Shown: piece after piece, positions 12,530 to 22,608 of the stretch
Layout of the letters: every line of letters begins with the position of its first letter
Position numbering within the stretch: position 1 is the first letter of the stretch
DNA from: Phaseolus vulgaris
Lineage: Eukaryota > Streptophyta > Magnoliopsida > Fabales > Fabaceae
Direction of reading: 5' to 3'
Assembly (NCBI RefSeq): GCF_000499845.2
Contig: NC_023758.2
Location: forward strand, 31,774,069-31,838,068
DNA length: 64,000 nucleotides
Translations under genes and position numbers: made by a program
Notes under the pieces: model-generated
The model's database searches: none
What the model saw: the letters and a program-made list of their open reading frames with translations, nothing else
What the model was told of the DNA's origin: nothing

Positions 12530-12534
12530 AGTAC

Positions 12535-13051
12535 CAATAAAATCTTCCATATTGTTTGCATCCTGATCATGAGAAATAGACTCGGCATAAAGAGTTTTAT
12601 AAAAGTGCAAAATATGTTCCTCAGTAACAACATTATCAATTCGTAGACGATGAATCCCACTAGAATTATTCCTCCTCTTGACCACAGTATGGAAAAAAAC
12701 AGTATTTCTATCCCCATCTTTAAACCAAAGCATTTTAGCCCTTTCTTTCCAAAACAAATATTGACAGTGAAGAGCCTGATCAAGCTCCTCCTTAGCGATC
12801 CTTTCTTGACAGAGAAGCCCATCAATATCAGACATACTAACAGTCTCTAAGGTTTGTTGAATACCAAGCAGAAGACCCTGTTTAAGAAGAACTGCATTGT
12901 GAACATTACCAAAAGAATTTTTATTCCAGTCACGTAGCTCAACTTTCAACCTTTTTAACTTATGATGTAAAATAAACATAGGACAACCAACAACCTTATT
13001 AGCCCAAGAATCAGGAATAAGCTTCATACATGAAGCGTCTTGAAGCCACAT
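12535..13051 (-). pseudogene. LINE ORF2, part 2: linker between endonuclease and reverse transcriptase
   Basis: This is an open frame starting in MWLQDASCMKLIPDSWAN, with the usual plant LINE linker features: LKRLKVELRDWNKNSFGN, FWKERAKMLWFKDGDRNTVF and FHTVVKRRNNSSGIHRL. The LINE coding sequence stops at the target duplication of the inserted solo LTR (12530-12534). The open frame continues to 12311 only because it runs into the LTR. The protein resumes on the other side of the insertion at 11353. Confidence 0.85.
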
Positions 13052-13069
13052 AGAAAAGAATTGCTAACC

Positions 13070-13776
13070 TTCCTCAAAGAATTACTAGCAAGACTAGTAA
13101 GAATAGGGGAATGATCAGATCAATTTTTAACAAGAACCTGATAAGTACAAGAATCCCATTCATCCAAACACACTTCGTTACATAACGCCCTATCCAATTT
13201 TCTATGAAAAATTCTATGGAGCCCTCTCCTTTCATTACACCAAGTATAGCAAGTGCCAGTAAAAGGCATATAAGAAAGATCATTAGTATTAATCTAATCA
13301 AGGAATTCATTGCAAGAAACTTGATTAGGAGCCACCCCTCCTTTACAGTCATCTGCCGAGAGCACAACACTAAAATCACCCATAATACACCAAGGCCCTA
13401 TGAAGGAACTAAGATCCCTCCACAAAACCCGTCTAGCCACGTATGTGGTAGCACCATAAACACCTGCAAAACTAAAACATTTATCATGCAAATGACAAGT
13501 TACAGAAATAAATTATTCATTTACCAAGAAATTTCGAACCAAATTAGGAACCGACAAACACCAAAGCTTAGCAGCTTTATTAACAATAGGAGACGTAGCC
13601 ACCAAATGCATATTAACAGATTTGAAAATGACTTCAAAAGCATCAGTGTACGACACCATAGGTTCAGCAAGAAAAACCAAAAGAGGTTTGTGTAGTTTGA
13701 GTAAACTAATCAACGTCTCCACAGTTTTGTGGTTTCCCAATCCTCTAACATTCCAGAAAAATGAAGAGACTTTCAT
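13070..13776 (-). pseudogene. LINE ORF2, part 1: AP-type endonuclease domain (broken)
   Basis: ORF2 starts at ATG 13774-13776 (MKVSSFFWNVRGLGNHKT), the usual N-terminus of plant L1 endonucleases, which nick target DNA to prime reverse transcription. Later landmarks in the same frame are FLAEPMV, WCIMGDFSVVLSADD (GDFN-like motif), YTWCNERRGLHRIFHRKLDR and SDHSPIL (catalytic SDH motif). Stops interrupt the frame at 13513-13515, 13294-13296 and 13120-13122, the last just before SDHSP. A frameshift follows before 13051. Confidence 0.87.
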
Positions 13777-15698
13777 TGCGACGTTGTGGAGAGAATTGCC
13801 TTAGCAGTTTTTTTAGATATACCATTCTTCTTAGGTGGTCTCCCTAGTTTTCTTTTAGTGCAAACTATTTCCTCCCCAGTATCACTGTCATCCTCCTCCA
13901 TCTCGTTGGGATCAACCCAAAATTTTGAAAGAACATTTGTATTTTCCAAACCATCAAGAGAGGAAAAGTGATTTTGCAGGACCAAGGATAGTGCTTTAAC
14001 ATCCGCAGAAGATTTAGCCTTTTGAGGTTCAACAATGGCACTAGACGTACCAATATAAGGATCACTTCCCACATCAGTAGTGTCTAAACCATCAAGAGAG
14101 GAGAAGTGATTTTTTAACACCAACGACGGGGATGGTACAGTCACAATAGCAGAGACCTCCTCATGATGACCATCAATTGGAGTATTGGATATGATTGTAA
14201 TATGAACAGGTGATTTAACCCGCTAAGGAGAGATGGGACGTAACTGAGGTGATACCACCACAAGAGTCAAGACCTCCACATGATTGGAGCCCTTGGCTTG
14301 CATAAGGGCAGGTGAATTCCTTAGCGTCCCCGTTTCTGGGAAATCTGAAGTGTGAGTGGGCAATCCCTGCCTGGATTCATGATCCGAGGCATCTTCAAGA
14401 GAAGGCATATCAGCAAAATCGTCCTCCACTCCACCTGGTTTATCAAGAGCAATATAACCCAAGAGTGACCCTCCTTTAGCTCCGACAGAAGCATTAATGG
14501 TCAATTTATCAGTGTAACCTTCCACGTGCTTCGGCTGCGAATCTTTTTTACGATACTCTTTACGTTGTTTTGGGACCTCAGTCATCCCCTGATCTCGTTC
14601 ATCATAAATTATCTTATGAGAAGATTTATGTTGAGACCTAGGAGCACGACCCTGATCATGAATCACTCGGCACTGAGCAAGCTCATGGCCTATCACCTTA
14701 CAGTGAGAACAAAAAGGAGGGAGCCATTCATATTCCACACCAGCTACAAAGGTAAAGTCTGAGCGTTCAACCCAGAGATGATCAGGAAGAGGAGACAACA
14801 TATCAATATCCACCAGCACTCTAGCAAACATACCCATTTTCTTTCTCATAGTATTCTCATCCAAAACCAAAGGAGTACCAAGACATTTTATGATTGAAAA
14901 AATCACATGTGGCCTCCAATACTCCAAAGGCAAACTATAGATAACCCAAGCCTGAGTTTTTGTACTCTTCATGGTAGTTGGAACAAAATCTTTTGTCCAG
15001 GCAAAAAGTCTCAAGAAACCCGGAGATAACTTCAAGGAACCCATCCCGAGAACCCACCGCATGTCTTTTAAAGAAGCGAACTCAAACTCATAAAAACCCT
15101 TCCCAAGAGGAATTTCTTTCCACGGTCCAAGAGCCTTCCACACCGGCTGCAACTTTTTAGTTAAGTTTAGGTGTGTGAAAAGTTTATCTCCCTTAGAAAG
15201 AATAACCCGACCATGTAAATGAGTCTTGCAATCCTCAAGGCCAGCCAAGTATTCTGTTTCATCGATCCGGACCACAATCATGTCTCCCTTAATATAAGGA
15301 GTGGGTAACTTGGACGAAGGAATATCACATGTAGTTCCCAAAGCCTTAGCAAAAGTTTTCTTTTGTCCAGACTTAACATATACAGTCTTCGCAGGAGATA
15401 CTTCCCTATCCTTCAAACACTTCCATGGGATGATGAAACCATTAGAACCCTCCGCCATTTCAAAAGCCACTACTGACCGCACAACCGCCCCCACACCACC
15501 ACTGCGCACAGACCCGGTTGCGCGCCACCCCCGCAGCCCTTGGTTGTCGTCGCCCGCTGCACCTGGTGGAAAGGTTCGCGCAAAACGCGATCGAAGCCGC
15601 TGCGCTGGTGGAAAACGTGAACGCATGTCCGCCGCCCCTGATCGTCGCTCCTCACTGGTCCGATGGAACGGTGTCACGCCTCCGCAAACCCTAAACAC
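13773..15698 (-). pseudogene. LINE ORF1 (gag-like, DUF4283 and CCHC zinc knuckle), one nonsense codon
   Basis: The frame is open from 15698, with a more likely start at ATG 15456-15458 (MAEGSNGF). The product has a DUF4283-like fold region (GKGFYEFEFASLKDMRWVLG, then LFAWTKDF and WVIYSLPLEYW), followed by one zinc knuckle C-x2-C-x4-H-x4-C (CSHCKVIGHELAQC). Such proteins bind the element RNA and form the ribonucleoprotein. A TAG at 14223-14225 interrupts the frame; the same frame then continues to TGA 13773-13775. The distal part holds two similar segments (NHFSSLDGLDTTD and NHFSSLDGLENTN) and ends in a basic tail (KRKLGRPPKK). The TGA overlaps the ORF2 start codon in an ATGA arrangement. Confidence 0.85.
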
Positions 15699-15715
15699 GC
15701 CTCCGCAAAAAAAGA

Positions 15716-16797
15716 CAAAAAAAAGACACTCTTATGTTATATCTAAATAAGAAACATTAAGAATGTTTCAAGTAAAAAAAATAAAAATTACAAATTACAA
15801 ATTATTACATCTCAGCTAGACAGATGAAACCAACAAAATATTTCTAAACCATTATATAATTATGTTTTGCTTAACATTAGAGAATTTAATTAAAATATAC
15901 TGGAAGATGTTTTAGATTTGCATTCAAATAGGAAGTGTTTATTTATTTTTAAATATTTTAAAAAGGTATATTTGAAATATTTTGTACATTTTATTTGTAT
16001 TTTTACCCCTACTTAAATTAGTGAGTTTAATTTCAACAACGAGTTCTCAGTAATGTGACACTTGAAAACGAGATTAAAAATTATTTGAAATATATGTTTA
16101 TATTTTTTCAAATTTATAATAAGTTTATTTTCTGTCTTCCAAATATAAATAATTTAAAAGTTGTTTTGTTTTAGGGTTTTTTTTTATCTCAAATATCGTT
16201 AAATATTTCACTTGTATAGCTATAAATTATAAATTATTCACATGGCAACTTCCTTAGATGCTTATTTTTATCATCAAATATAAAAATCACATGCTTATTT
16301 TCCGTTCAAAATGTGGATTTTAACATTTAGATATAAGATTTTTTTTTCAGCAACATTTTTAGATATAAATGTCTCGACTGAAAAGTTAAAATATTTCTTT
16401 TTAACTTTTAGTAACTAAAAAAGATCAAGTTTATAAATGTAACTTGCTTAAAAGACTAAAAAGTATGTTTAAGGTCAAAATAATACAAATACCTCTAATT
16501 AAAATAAATGAGTGATTTATTAACAAACTTTAAAATAAAATAAAATTATAATATTGCTATAGACTATTCATTCTCATCATGTTTGATTCCGCATCCAAAA
16601 CGACATTATTAATAACTACAGCTTGTTAATCAATGTCAAAAAATATGCATGACAAAAATATTTTTTTAAATTATACAAAATTAAGTTAAATATATTATAT
16701 AAACCAAATTAACCACTTGTAATAAAAAAAAATACACTTATCTCCTTTCAAATCATAAAAATCTCATTCATGCTCTCGGTTTTATATTCATATTGTA
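15716..16797. other. Intergenic, AT-rich
   Basis: Very AT-rich sequence between the 5' end of the LINE and the foldback element. I see no gene, RNA or clear repeat. Confidence 0.55.
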
Positions 16798-16877
16798 AGT
16801 TTTTTTACCATCATGGAATTATTTTTTTAGTTTTTTACCAAAACGAGGTCCGTTTAAAAAAAATTACAAATTTAGAC

Positions 16878-17059
16878 AAGTCGTGCCAATTCGGCACGAT
16901 TTCATATGCACAAATCATTCCAATTAGACATGACTATGTCATGTCATACTGAAGTCGTGTCAACTTGGCACGACTTTTGCCTTGTCATATTGAAGTCGTG
17001 TCAAGTTGGCACGGCTTCTGCCCTGTCATACTGAAGTCGTGCCAAGTTGGCACGACTAC
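16878..17059. repeat. Left-arm array of palindromic 24-27 bp units, 41-bp period
   Basis: Units start near 16878, 16912 (degenerate), 16951, 16992 and 17033. Each is AAGTCGTG(C/T)CAA, one or two bases, then the reverse complement TTGGCACG(A/G)CTT. Spacers carry TGTCATA and CTG words. The last three units keep an exact 41-bp step. Confidence 0.92.
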
Positions 17060-17220
17060 TGCCACGTCATAATTTTTTTTTTGTTTTTTAATTTTATTGT
17101 TTATATATTGGGTAATAAGTTATGTAATGTTAAAAATTAATTTGATACATAATTTTCTAAAAGTATTAGTTTTAAGGAACAAAAAATTGGATAATCATGT
17201 ATGGATCATGTTTGAATTAA

Positions 17221-17490
17221 ATGAATAAATACATAGATAAAGAAAATGAATGTTCTAAGAGTGTTATGAATAAATACATAGATAAAGAAAATGAACATTC
17301 TCCTTCGAGTACTTTTTCCACTCCACCAAATATATTTAGAACTTCGGCATTCACCCCTCTTTCTGCATATAATCCAACATCATCCATGCATTATCGACCC
17401 ACAATGCCCTCACCAGCATCTCATAATGAAACCAATAACAACGATGATGAACATGTCTTTGATGATCCTTTTCCACGAAGACCTCGATGA
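17221..17490 (+). CDS. Small open frame in the foldback core, function unknown
   Basis: An 89-codon frame begins with a repeated MNKYIDKENE segment and continues through a Ser/Pro/Thr-rich stretch to DDEHVFDDPFPRRPR. The first two copies of MNKYIDKENE come from a 54-bp direct repeat in the DNA. The composition is low-complexity and I recognise no domain. It may be the remnant of a protein carried by a longer autonomous relative, or a chance frame. Confidence 0.25.
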   Translation: MNKYIDKENECSKSVMNKYIDKENEHSPSSTFSTPPNIFRTSAFTPLSAYNPTSSMHYRPTMPSPASHNETNNNDDEHVFDDPFPRRPR

Positions 17491-17946
17491 CAAATACGAA
17501 GACCACATTATGGCACGTCTTCCCATAAATAATTCACTTCTAGTTCAACTTTATATTTTTATTTTATATCTTGTAATGAATCTTACTAATTTGTTTAGTT
17601 CTAATTAATCTCTTCTCATCATTACGTGTTCTGTAAAATCATTACTTCTCAAGCTATTTATTTTGCAAATTCACAACAATAATTCTCTATTTATTTTCCA
17701 AATACAATAATTTTTCATTTATCTATTTATTTCCAAATTCAATAACAATTTTCTTCATTTTTTAATTAATCAAATAATCAAGTTATTGTATTACATTACC
17801 GTCAAACATGATTCATACACGATTATCCAATTTTTTGTTCCTTAAAACTAACATCCTTAGAAAATTATGTATCAAATTAATTTTTAACATTACATAATTT
17901 ACTACCCAATATATAAAAAATAAAATAAAAAAATTATGACATGGCA

Positions 17947-18087
17947 GAAGTCGTGCCAAGTTGACACGACTTCAGTATGACAGGACAGAAGTCGTGCCAA
18001 GTTGACACGACTTCAGTATGACATGGCAGAGTTGTGTCTAATTGGGACGATTTGTGCATATGAAGTCGTGCCAAATTGACACGACTT
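17947..18087. repeat. Right-arm array of the same palindromic units
   Basis: Units start near 17947, 17988, 18028 (degenerate) and 18062. They mirror the left array but have TTGACACG in place of TTGGCACG in one half, and one unit fewer. The degenerate unit matches the degenerate left unit at the corresponding place. Confidence 0.92.
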
Positions 18088-18168
18088 GCCTAAATTTGTA
18101 ATTTTTTTAAACGGATCCTATTTTGGTAAAAAGAAAAAAAAATAACCCCATCATGATAAAAACCCCAT

Positions 18169-18885
18169 ATTGTATCTAATTCTAAAAAAGATATTTACTC
18201 CTTTTTATATTTCTAATAAAGTACACTCACTTTTTAATAAACAATACTCATTTCTCTTATTTTATTTAAAAATATTGCATTGACTGAAAATTAAAAATTA
18301 ATTTCAAAATATAAAATTAAATATTTGTTTATAAATAAAAAGTTAATTTAATTTTTTATGAGATAAAACAATGAAGTAAGCGTCATACAAAATATGTAAA
18401 AACTGAATGTTAATTATTAATTAAAAATATAATTCAAATGTATAATTATTTAGAAAGTGTAAATGTTATTTTTAACAAAATAGAATTTTGAATTAAATGG
18501 GACGTGAGTATTATTGAATAATGGATGTAGTTTTTGTTTATGATATTTATGATATAAATACAATTGTGACCTTTCAAGAGTCCACCATCGCTTTCTCCAC
18601 CTGTTATTTTTTATTTTTATATATTATATATATAGCTTTCTTATGGTATCATATATCATACACATACACCATTGAAGAATAGTGCAAGCAATATGATCTG
18701 TAATAGCGTTTAGAAAATTAATGCATGGAAAGCTACTTAATGGATTATATACAACATTACATGGTCCATGTAAGGGGAACACGTGAAAAGGCTTATAAGG
18801 AGGGTAACCGTTACATCTTTCACCAACCATTAAAAATTTAATTTGATTTTTGCGATAGCACACACAGACTCATAGGATTCTTGAT
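18169..18885. other. Intergenic and promoter of the 18886 gene
   Basis: AT-rich sequence that becomes more balanced after 18560 where the upstream region of the next gene begins. The minus-strand frame 18624-18863 lacks protein features. Confidence 0.5.
18780..18798 (+). promoter_or_regulatory. G-box and TATA-like motif upstream of the 18886 gene
   Basis: CACGTG lies at 18780-18785 and CTTATAA at 18792-18798, about 100 and 90 bp before the ATG. CACGTG is the plant G-box bound by bZIP and bHLH factors. The short distance between the two makes the TATA assignment tentative. Confidence 0.4.
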
Positions 18886-19435
18886 ATGGCTCAAACAATA
18901 AACAAGGTTCCCGTTAGGGAGAAACATTTAGCGACAAAATCGTCATCCTCGTATCGTACCAATCTTTGGGACTGTGGCAGCACGCTCTATGACTCGTTTG
19001 AGCTCAACTCCTTCCAACGCCAACTCCACTCCGCTATAGTTAATTCCTCCATAACAAGAACCCTTTCCATGCCTCACTTACCGGAGCGTTCACTTCACGC
19101 GCCGCCACACCAGCCTCCTCCACCTTCCATCGCCATGTCACGAAAGTCCTTCAACTTCTCCCGCTCCTTTCACAGACTCATTCGTTCCGTTTTCAAGTCC
19201 AACAATAAATCCACCACCACCACCACCACTGGTTTTGAGTTTCCAAGTGCCGGAGAAATACTCCAAAAAGAGCTTCTACGTGGTTTATGATGAGTCTGGA
19301 CCCGTTCTCTCCACCATCGCCGAAGTTCCAGAGTTTGAGATCGATGCACTCTCGCCGAAGATCTCTTCCCTCGTCAGAAGGTCAGCTTCGGAACGTGTAA
19401 TTACCACAAATCGCTTAGTTTTAGATCTTAATTAG
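18886..19435 (+). pseudogene. Small plant-specific protein (LWDCGS...LYDS family) with an apparent 1-nt frameshift
   Basis: The first frame (18886-19290) gives MAQTINKVPV..., with LWDCGSTLYDSFELNSF at about 27-43, a Pro-rich part and a Ser/Arg-rich segment (SRKSFNFSRSFHRLIRSVFK), and ends in an unlikely GEILQKELLRGL tail. The overlapping +1 frame gives VPEKYSKKSFYVVYDESGPV, then STIAEVPEFEIDALSPKI and SLVRRSASERVI, stopping at 19433-19435. From memory, plant proteins of this uncharacterised family have both halves in one chain, with the YSKKSFYVVYDE part as the conserved C-terminus. The total length, 550 nt, is one more than a multiple of three. The shift lies between about 19215 and 19250, in or just after an ACC repeat. 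It could be a real lesion, a sequencing error, or an unusual C-terminus. The gene has no intron. Confidence 0.72.
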
Positions 19436-22400
19436 TTTTTTTTTTCTCTGGCTGGGACATTTGGCTGGGACATTGATTCATTTTCAGGATTTGATTCAAC
19501 TGAATGTCAATGTCCTTGGCTAAGCTGTTTTTGTTAATTAACCTTAACATGGCGTCGTATTGTATTTGTTTTAATGTATGAAGTAGCATATGTGAAATCA
19601 GCGCTTCAATGATTTCTGTTGCAAATATTTTATTCTGTTCCAATGGTTGGCGAGAGGCAAGTTTTGTTTGAATTATGATGTTTCAACTCCTCTCAGTTTT
19701 TGTTTTATTTTTATTTAGAAGCCATCAATGGCCTATGTGTGATATTTTGTAAAAGAATAATTATACTCTACCAACATCTTTATAACAATTTTATCATTAT
19801 ATAAGAGAGATAATATATACATATATATATATATATGTTATTTTCTAATTAAGTTTGAAGTGTATTTTAATAATTTATATTTTATTAAATATATTGTACA
19901 ATAATTGGAAAATAATATCAAATATCTAAGTTTTTTCCATAAAAAATAAGAGGAGACAAAATTTAGCTATATATTTTTTTAAATTTACATTTATACGTTA
20001 TTATAAAAATTGACAATGTGTTTACTATTAAAGTGTTGAATAAAATAATTGAAGATAACTTTACATAGGCTTCATCCATTTTATACTTAAAAAATATTAT
20101 TTTATTATAATATAATATTTTATTTCAAAAAATAGTTGTTAAATAATTATCTGAATGATTATTTTTTATTAAACTGATAAATAAACTTTATTCAACATAG
20201 ATAATAATATTTGAAAAAAGTTTCATCTACTTCACATCCAAACAAATTATTGTTTTATTATAATATAATATTTTATTTTAATAAACAATTATTAAATATT
20301 TTATTATTATTAAAAGTCTCAAATAAATTTTATTCAACATATATGCTCTAGCTGTGGTTGACGTCAGGATTTGAAATTTGAATAAATAAGTTTAAAAAAA
20401 ACCTAACGTACGAAAATCAGTATCTCAACATTCTGATATATGAATAGAACAATAATTGAATAAATTATGAAAATTTGAAAATAATAGAGAGAAAGACTCT
20501 TATTTTGATTGCTCCACAGGGCTCTCGAACACCAACAGATGAATCAGAAAAAATAAATGTTACGAAAATATTTTTACTTTTTCAATGATGTTATGAATAA
20601 ATTACTTTTTACAATAATATATGTTTCTTTTTATTGCTAAATAAAATGATTAAATACTTTTTAATTTCCAATATTTTTTTTTTAATTTACTTTTAATTAT
20701 GTTTGTGCATAACTTTTGAAATTTGTGAGAAAATGATAAAATAAGATGTAATAATATATATATTGAGAATTAATTAACTGGAACAGGGAGGGCCATGATA
20801 ATTGAGAGTAGGTTGGTTATAAATTGAGTGGCAGTGACTATCTCTGCCTTGTAACATTCATGTGGGACCAGCTTAACATTTTCAATCAATTTTTTTTCTA
20901 TGTACAGTACACGTTTAAGATTTCTCTATCAAAATTAAAGATAACATTTAATTATTATACTTTTAATACAATTTTAAATAAATCATTTATTGTTTTTTTT
21001 TCTTTAAATTTAATTTTAAACAATTTTCAATGTATAATAAAAATGAAAGAAAAAATATAATTAAAGAGAAAAATTATATCATCTTAAAGTTTTAAATATA
21101 TATATATATATATAAAGTAAATCAATTTTTTTTAAAAGATAAAAATTATAAAGAAACAAGTGAAAAGAAGGAGTATGGGAGAAAAATATTTTAATGTAAT
21201 TGACATTATTTGGTTAACTAAAAAACATATTAATAAAATATCATTCAAGATCTTGAAAATGTAATAGATTTTGATATTAATTTTGGAAGCAGTAAATCTT
21301 TTAAATAAATATATATAGTATAAAATAAGTTGGTAAATGTAATTAAATATTATTTTAGAATTTGAATATGAATTTTTTTACTACTTAGGCCTATTTGTAA
21401 AAATATAATTTTCAAAATGCGTAAATCAGCGATATGTTGACCAATTTTCTTGAGAAAATCTTTCTCCAATTACATAGTCAATCTTCTTCGTCTCTTCTAA
21501 TTACGGGTAGTAAAATTTGTCTCTTCTAATTATGGGTAGTAAAGCCTAACGAACTCTTCATTGTTTATTTTAACCCGCTACATTGTTTATTTCAACTTGC
21601 TTGTCTATTTAGGTTCGTTTTCCATAACTCGTAGTTCATATCAATTAAGTGTGAGGCGGGATGGGCTGACCTGCATAACTTAAAAGTCTGTAAAAAAAAT
21701 TTCTATACCTCCATATTTTCTTCATATAGCTTAATATTTCACATTCCAAAAATTTTACTCACATCTTATTACTCACGTACCATAAAAATAATATTATGAA
21801 ATCACTTACCTAATACATCTAAATAAAAAATAATTAAATCTATTTAAAAAAAATAATTTATTTTTATTAATTTCTTATATGGATTGATCCGCGCAGATTA
21901 ATCCTTATGTGGGACGAGTTAGTAAAATCACTTTACATATTTTATAATTATTCTGATTTTTAATATATACAAACCTCAAAATAAAATGAATATATATAAA
22001 TAACTTTTTTATTATTTAATGTAAGAAAATAATTTAATATATAATATTTTTATTTAATTAACTATAAATTATGTAAACGATATAAGTATGTTTCATTTTT
22101 TTTGTCAAAAGATATTTTTTATAGATGACTAAAAAAATTTATTCCATTTATTATTTTTAAAATTATATTAGAATCAAGTTAAATTTTTAAAAAATTTAAT
22201 AAATATATTTTGAATGGGAGATTTCACATTATTCTATCCCTATCTAAAACATTACACCATGAGGCATCTCCGATATTTCATAATTTATAAGGTTTTTTTA
22301 CATATTACATTGATGTTACGAATATAACGTATAAAATAGAGAAATTTCAAGCAACAATTATCCAATTATCGTAGCAGACTTTTATATTATTTTCTTTAAA

Positions 22401-22608
22401 ATTTGGAAAGATGATATTGGAAGATAACAAAATTTACAAATAAAAAATAGTATTTAATGAATATCATTTTACAAAATAAAAATTAAAACATGTTATACTA
22501 AAACATGTTATAAAAATTGAGAAAAGAAGTCCTTAGTATTATAAACCCTGGAAACAGGTTTTTAGGTTTGAGCAGGCAGTTTCAGAGCACTTCTTCACTG
22601 AAAGAGAC
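19436..22608. other. Intergenic, strongly AT-rich
   Basis: This holds (TA)n runs near 19812-19836 and 21098-21114 and a short GGCTGGGACATT tandem at about 19450-19475 just after the 18886 gene. Small frames such as 20824-21060 look random. The last 100 bp are the SEH1 promoter and 5' UTR. Confidence 0.55.
22543..22549 (+). promoter_or_regulatory. Telo-box (AAACCCT) upstream of SEH1
   Basis: AAACCCT lies 60 bp before the ATG. This motif is frequent in promoters and leaders of plant housekeeping genes. It is a short motif, so chance is possible. Confidence 0.35.

Larger units (their letters stand above)
11354..12534. repeat. Target-site duplication AGTAC around the solo LTR
   Basis: AGTAC occurs at 11354-11358 and at 12530-12534, exactly abutting the TG and CA ends of the insert. 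Five base pairs is the standard duplication made by LTR retroelement integrases. Confidence 0.92.
8391..15715 (-). mobile_element. L1-like LINE (non-LTR retrotransposon), near full length but decayed, split by a solo LTR
   Basis: Read on the minus strand the element has, in order: a GC-rich 5' region (about 15480-15690), ORF1 with a DUF4283-like region and a CCHC knuckle, and ORF2 with endonuclease, reverse transcriptase, zf-RVT and RNase H. A 3' UTR ends in poly(A), seen as T at 8391-8401. Without the 1171-bp insertion at 11359-12529 it is about 6.15 kb, normal for a plant L1-type LINE. Both ORFs are broken by in-frame stops and ORF2 also by frameshifts, so this copy cannot move by itself. 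The exact 5' end is uncertain and I could not find a target duplication. Confidence 0.9.
16798..18168. mobile_element. Foldback-type element with long inverted arms carrying palindrome arrays
   Basis: The left arm (about 16798-17217) and right arm (about 17803-18168) are inverted copies of each other, beginning outside with a TTTTTACCAAAA...GTCCGTTT stretch and ending inside at GGATAATC(A/G)TGTATG and its complement. Each arm holds a row of short palindromes with the half-site AAGTCGTGCCAA spaced 41 bp apart. The roughly 585-bp core contains the small open frame 17221-17490 and AT-rich sequence. The long arms suggest a foldback or MULE-like DNA element. No transposase is visible and the exact ends and target duplication were not determined. 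Confidence 0.82.
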
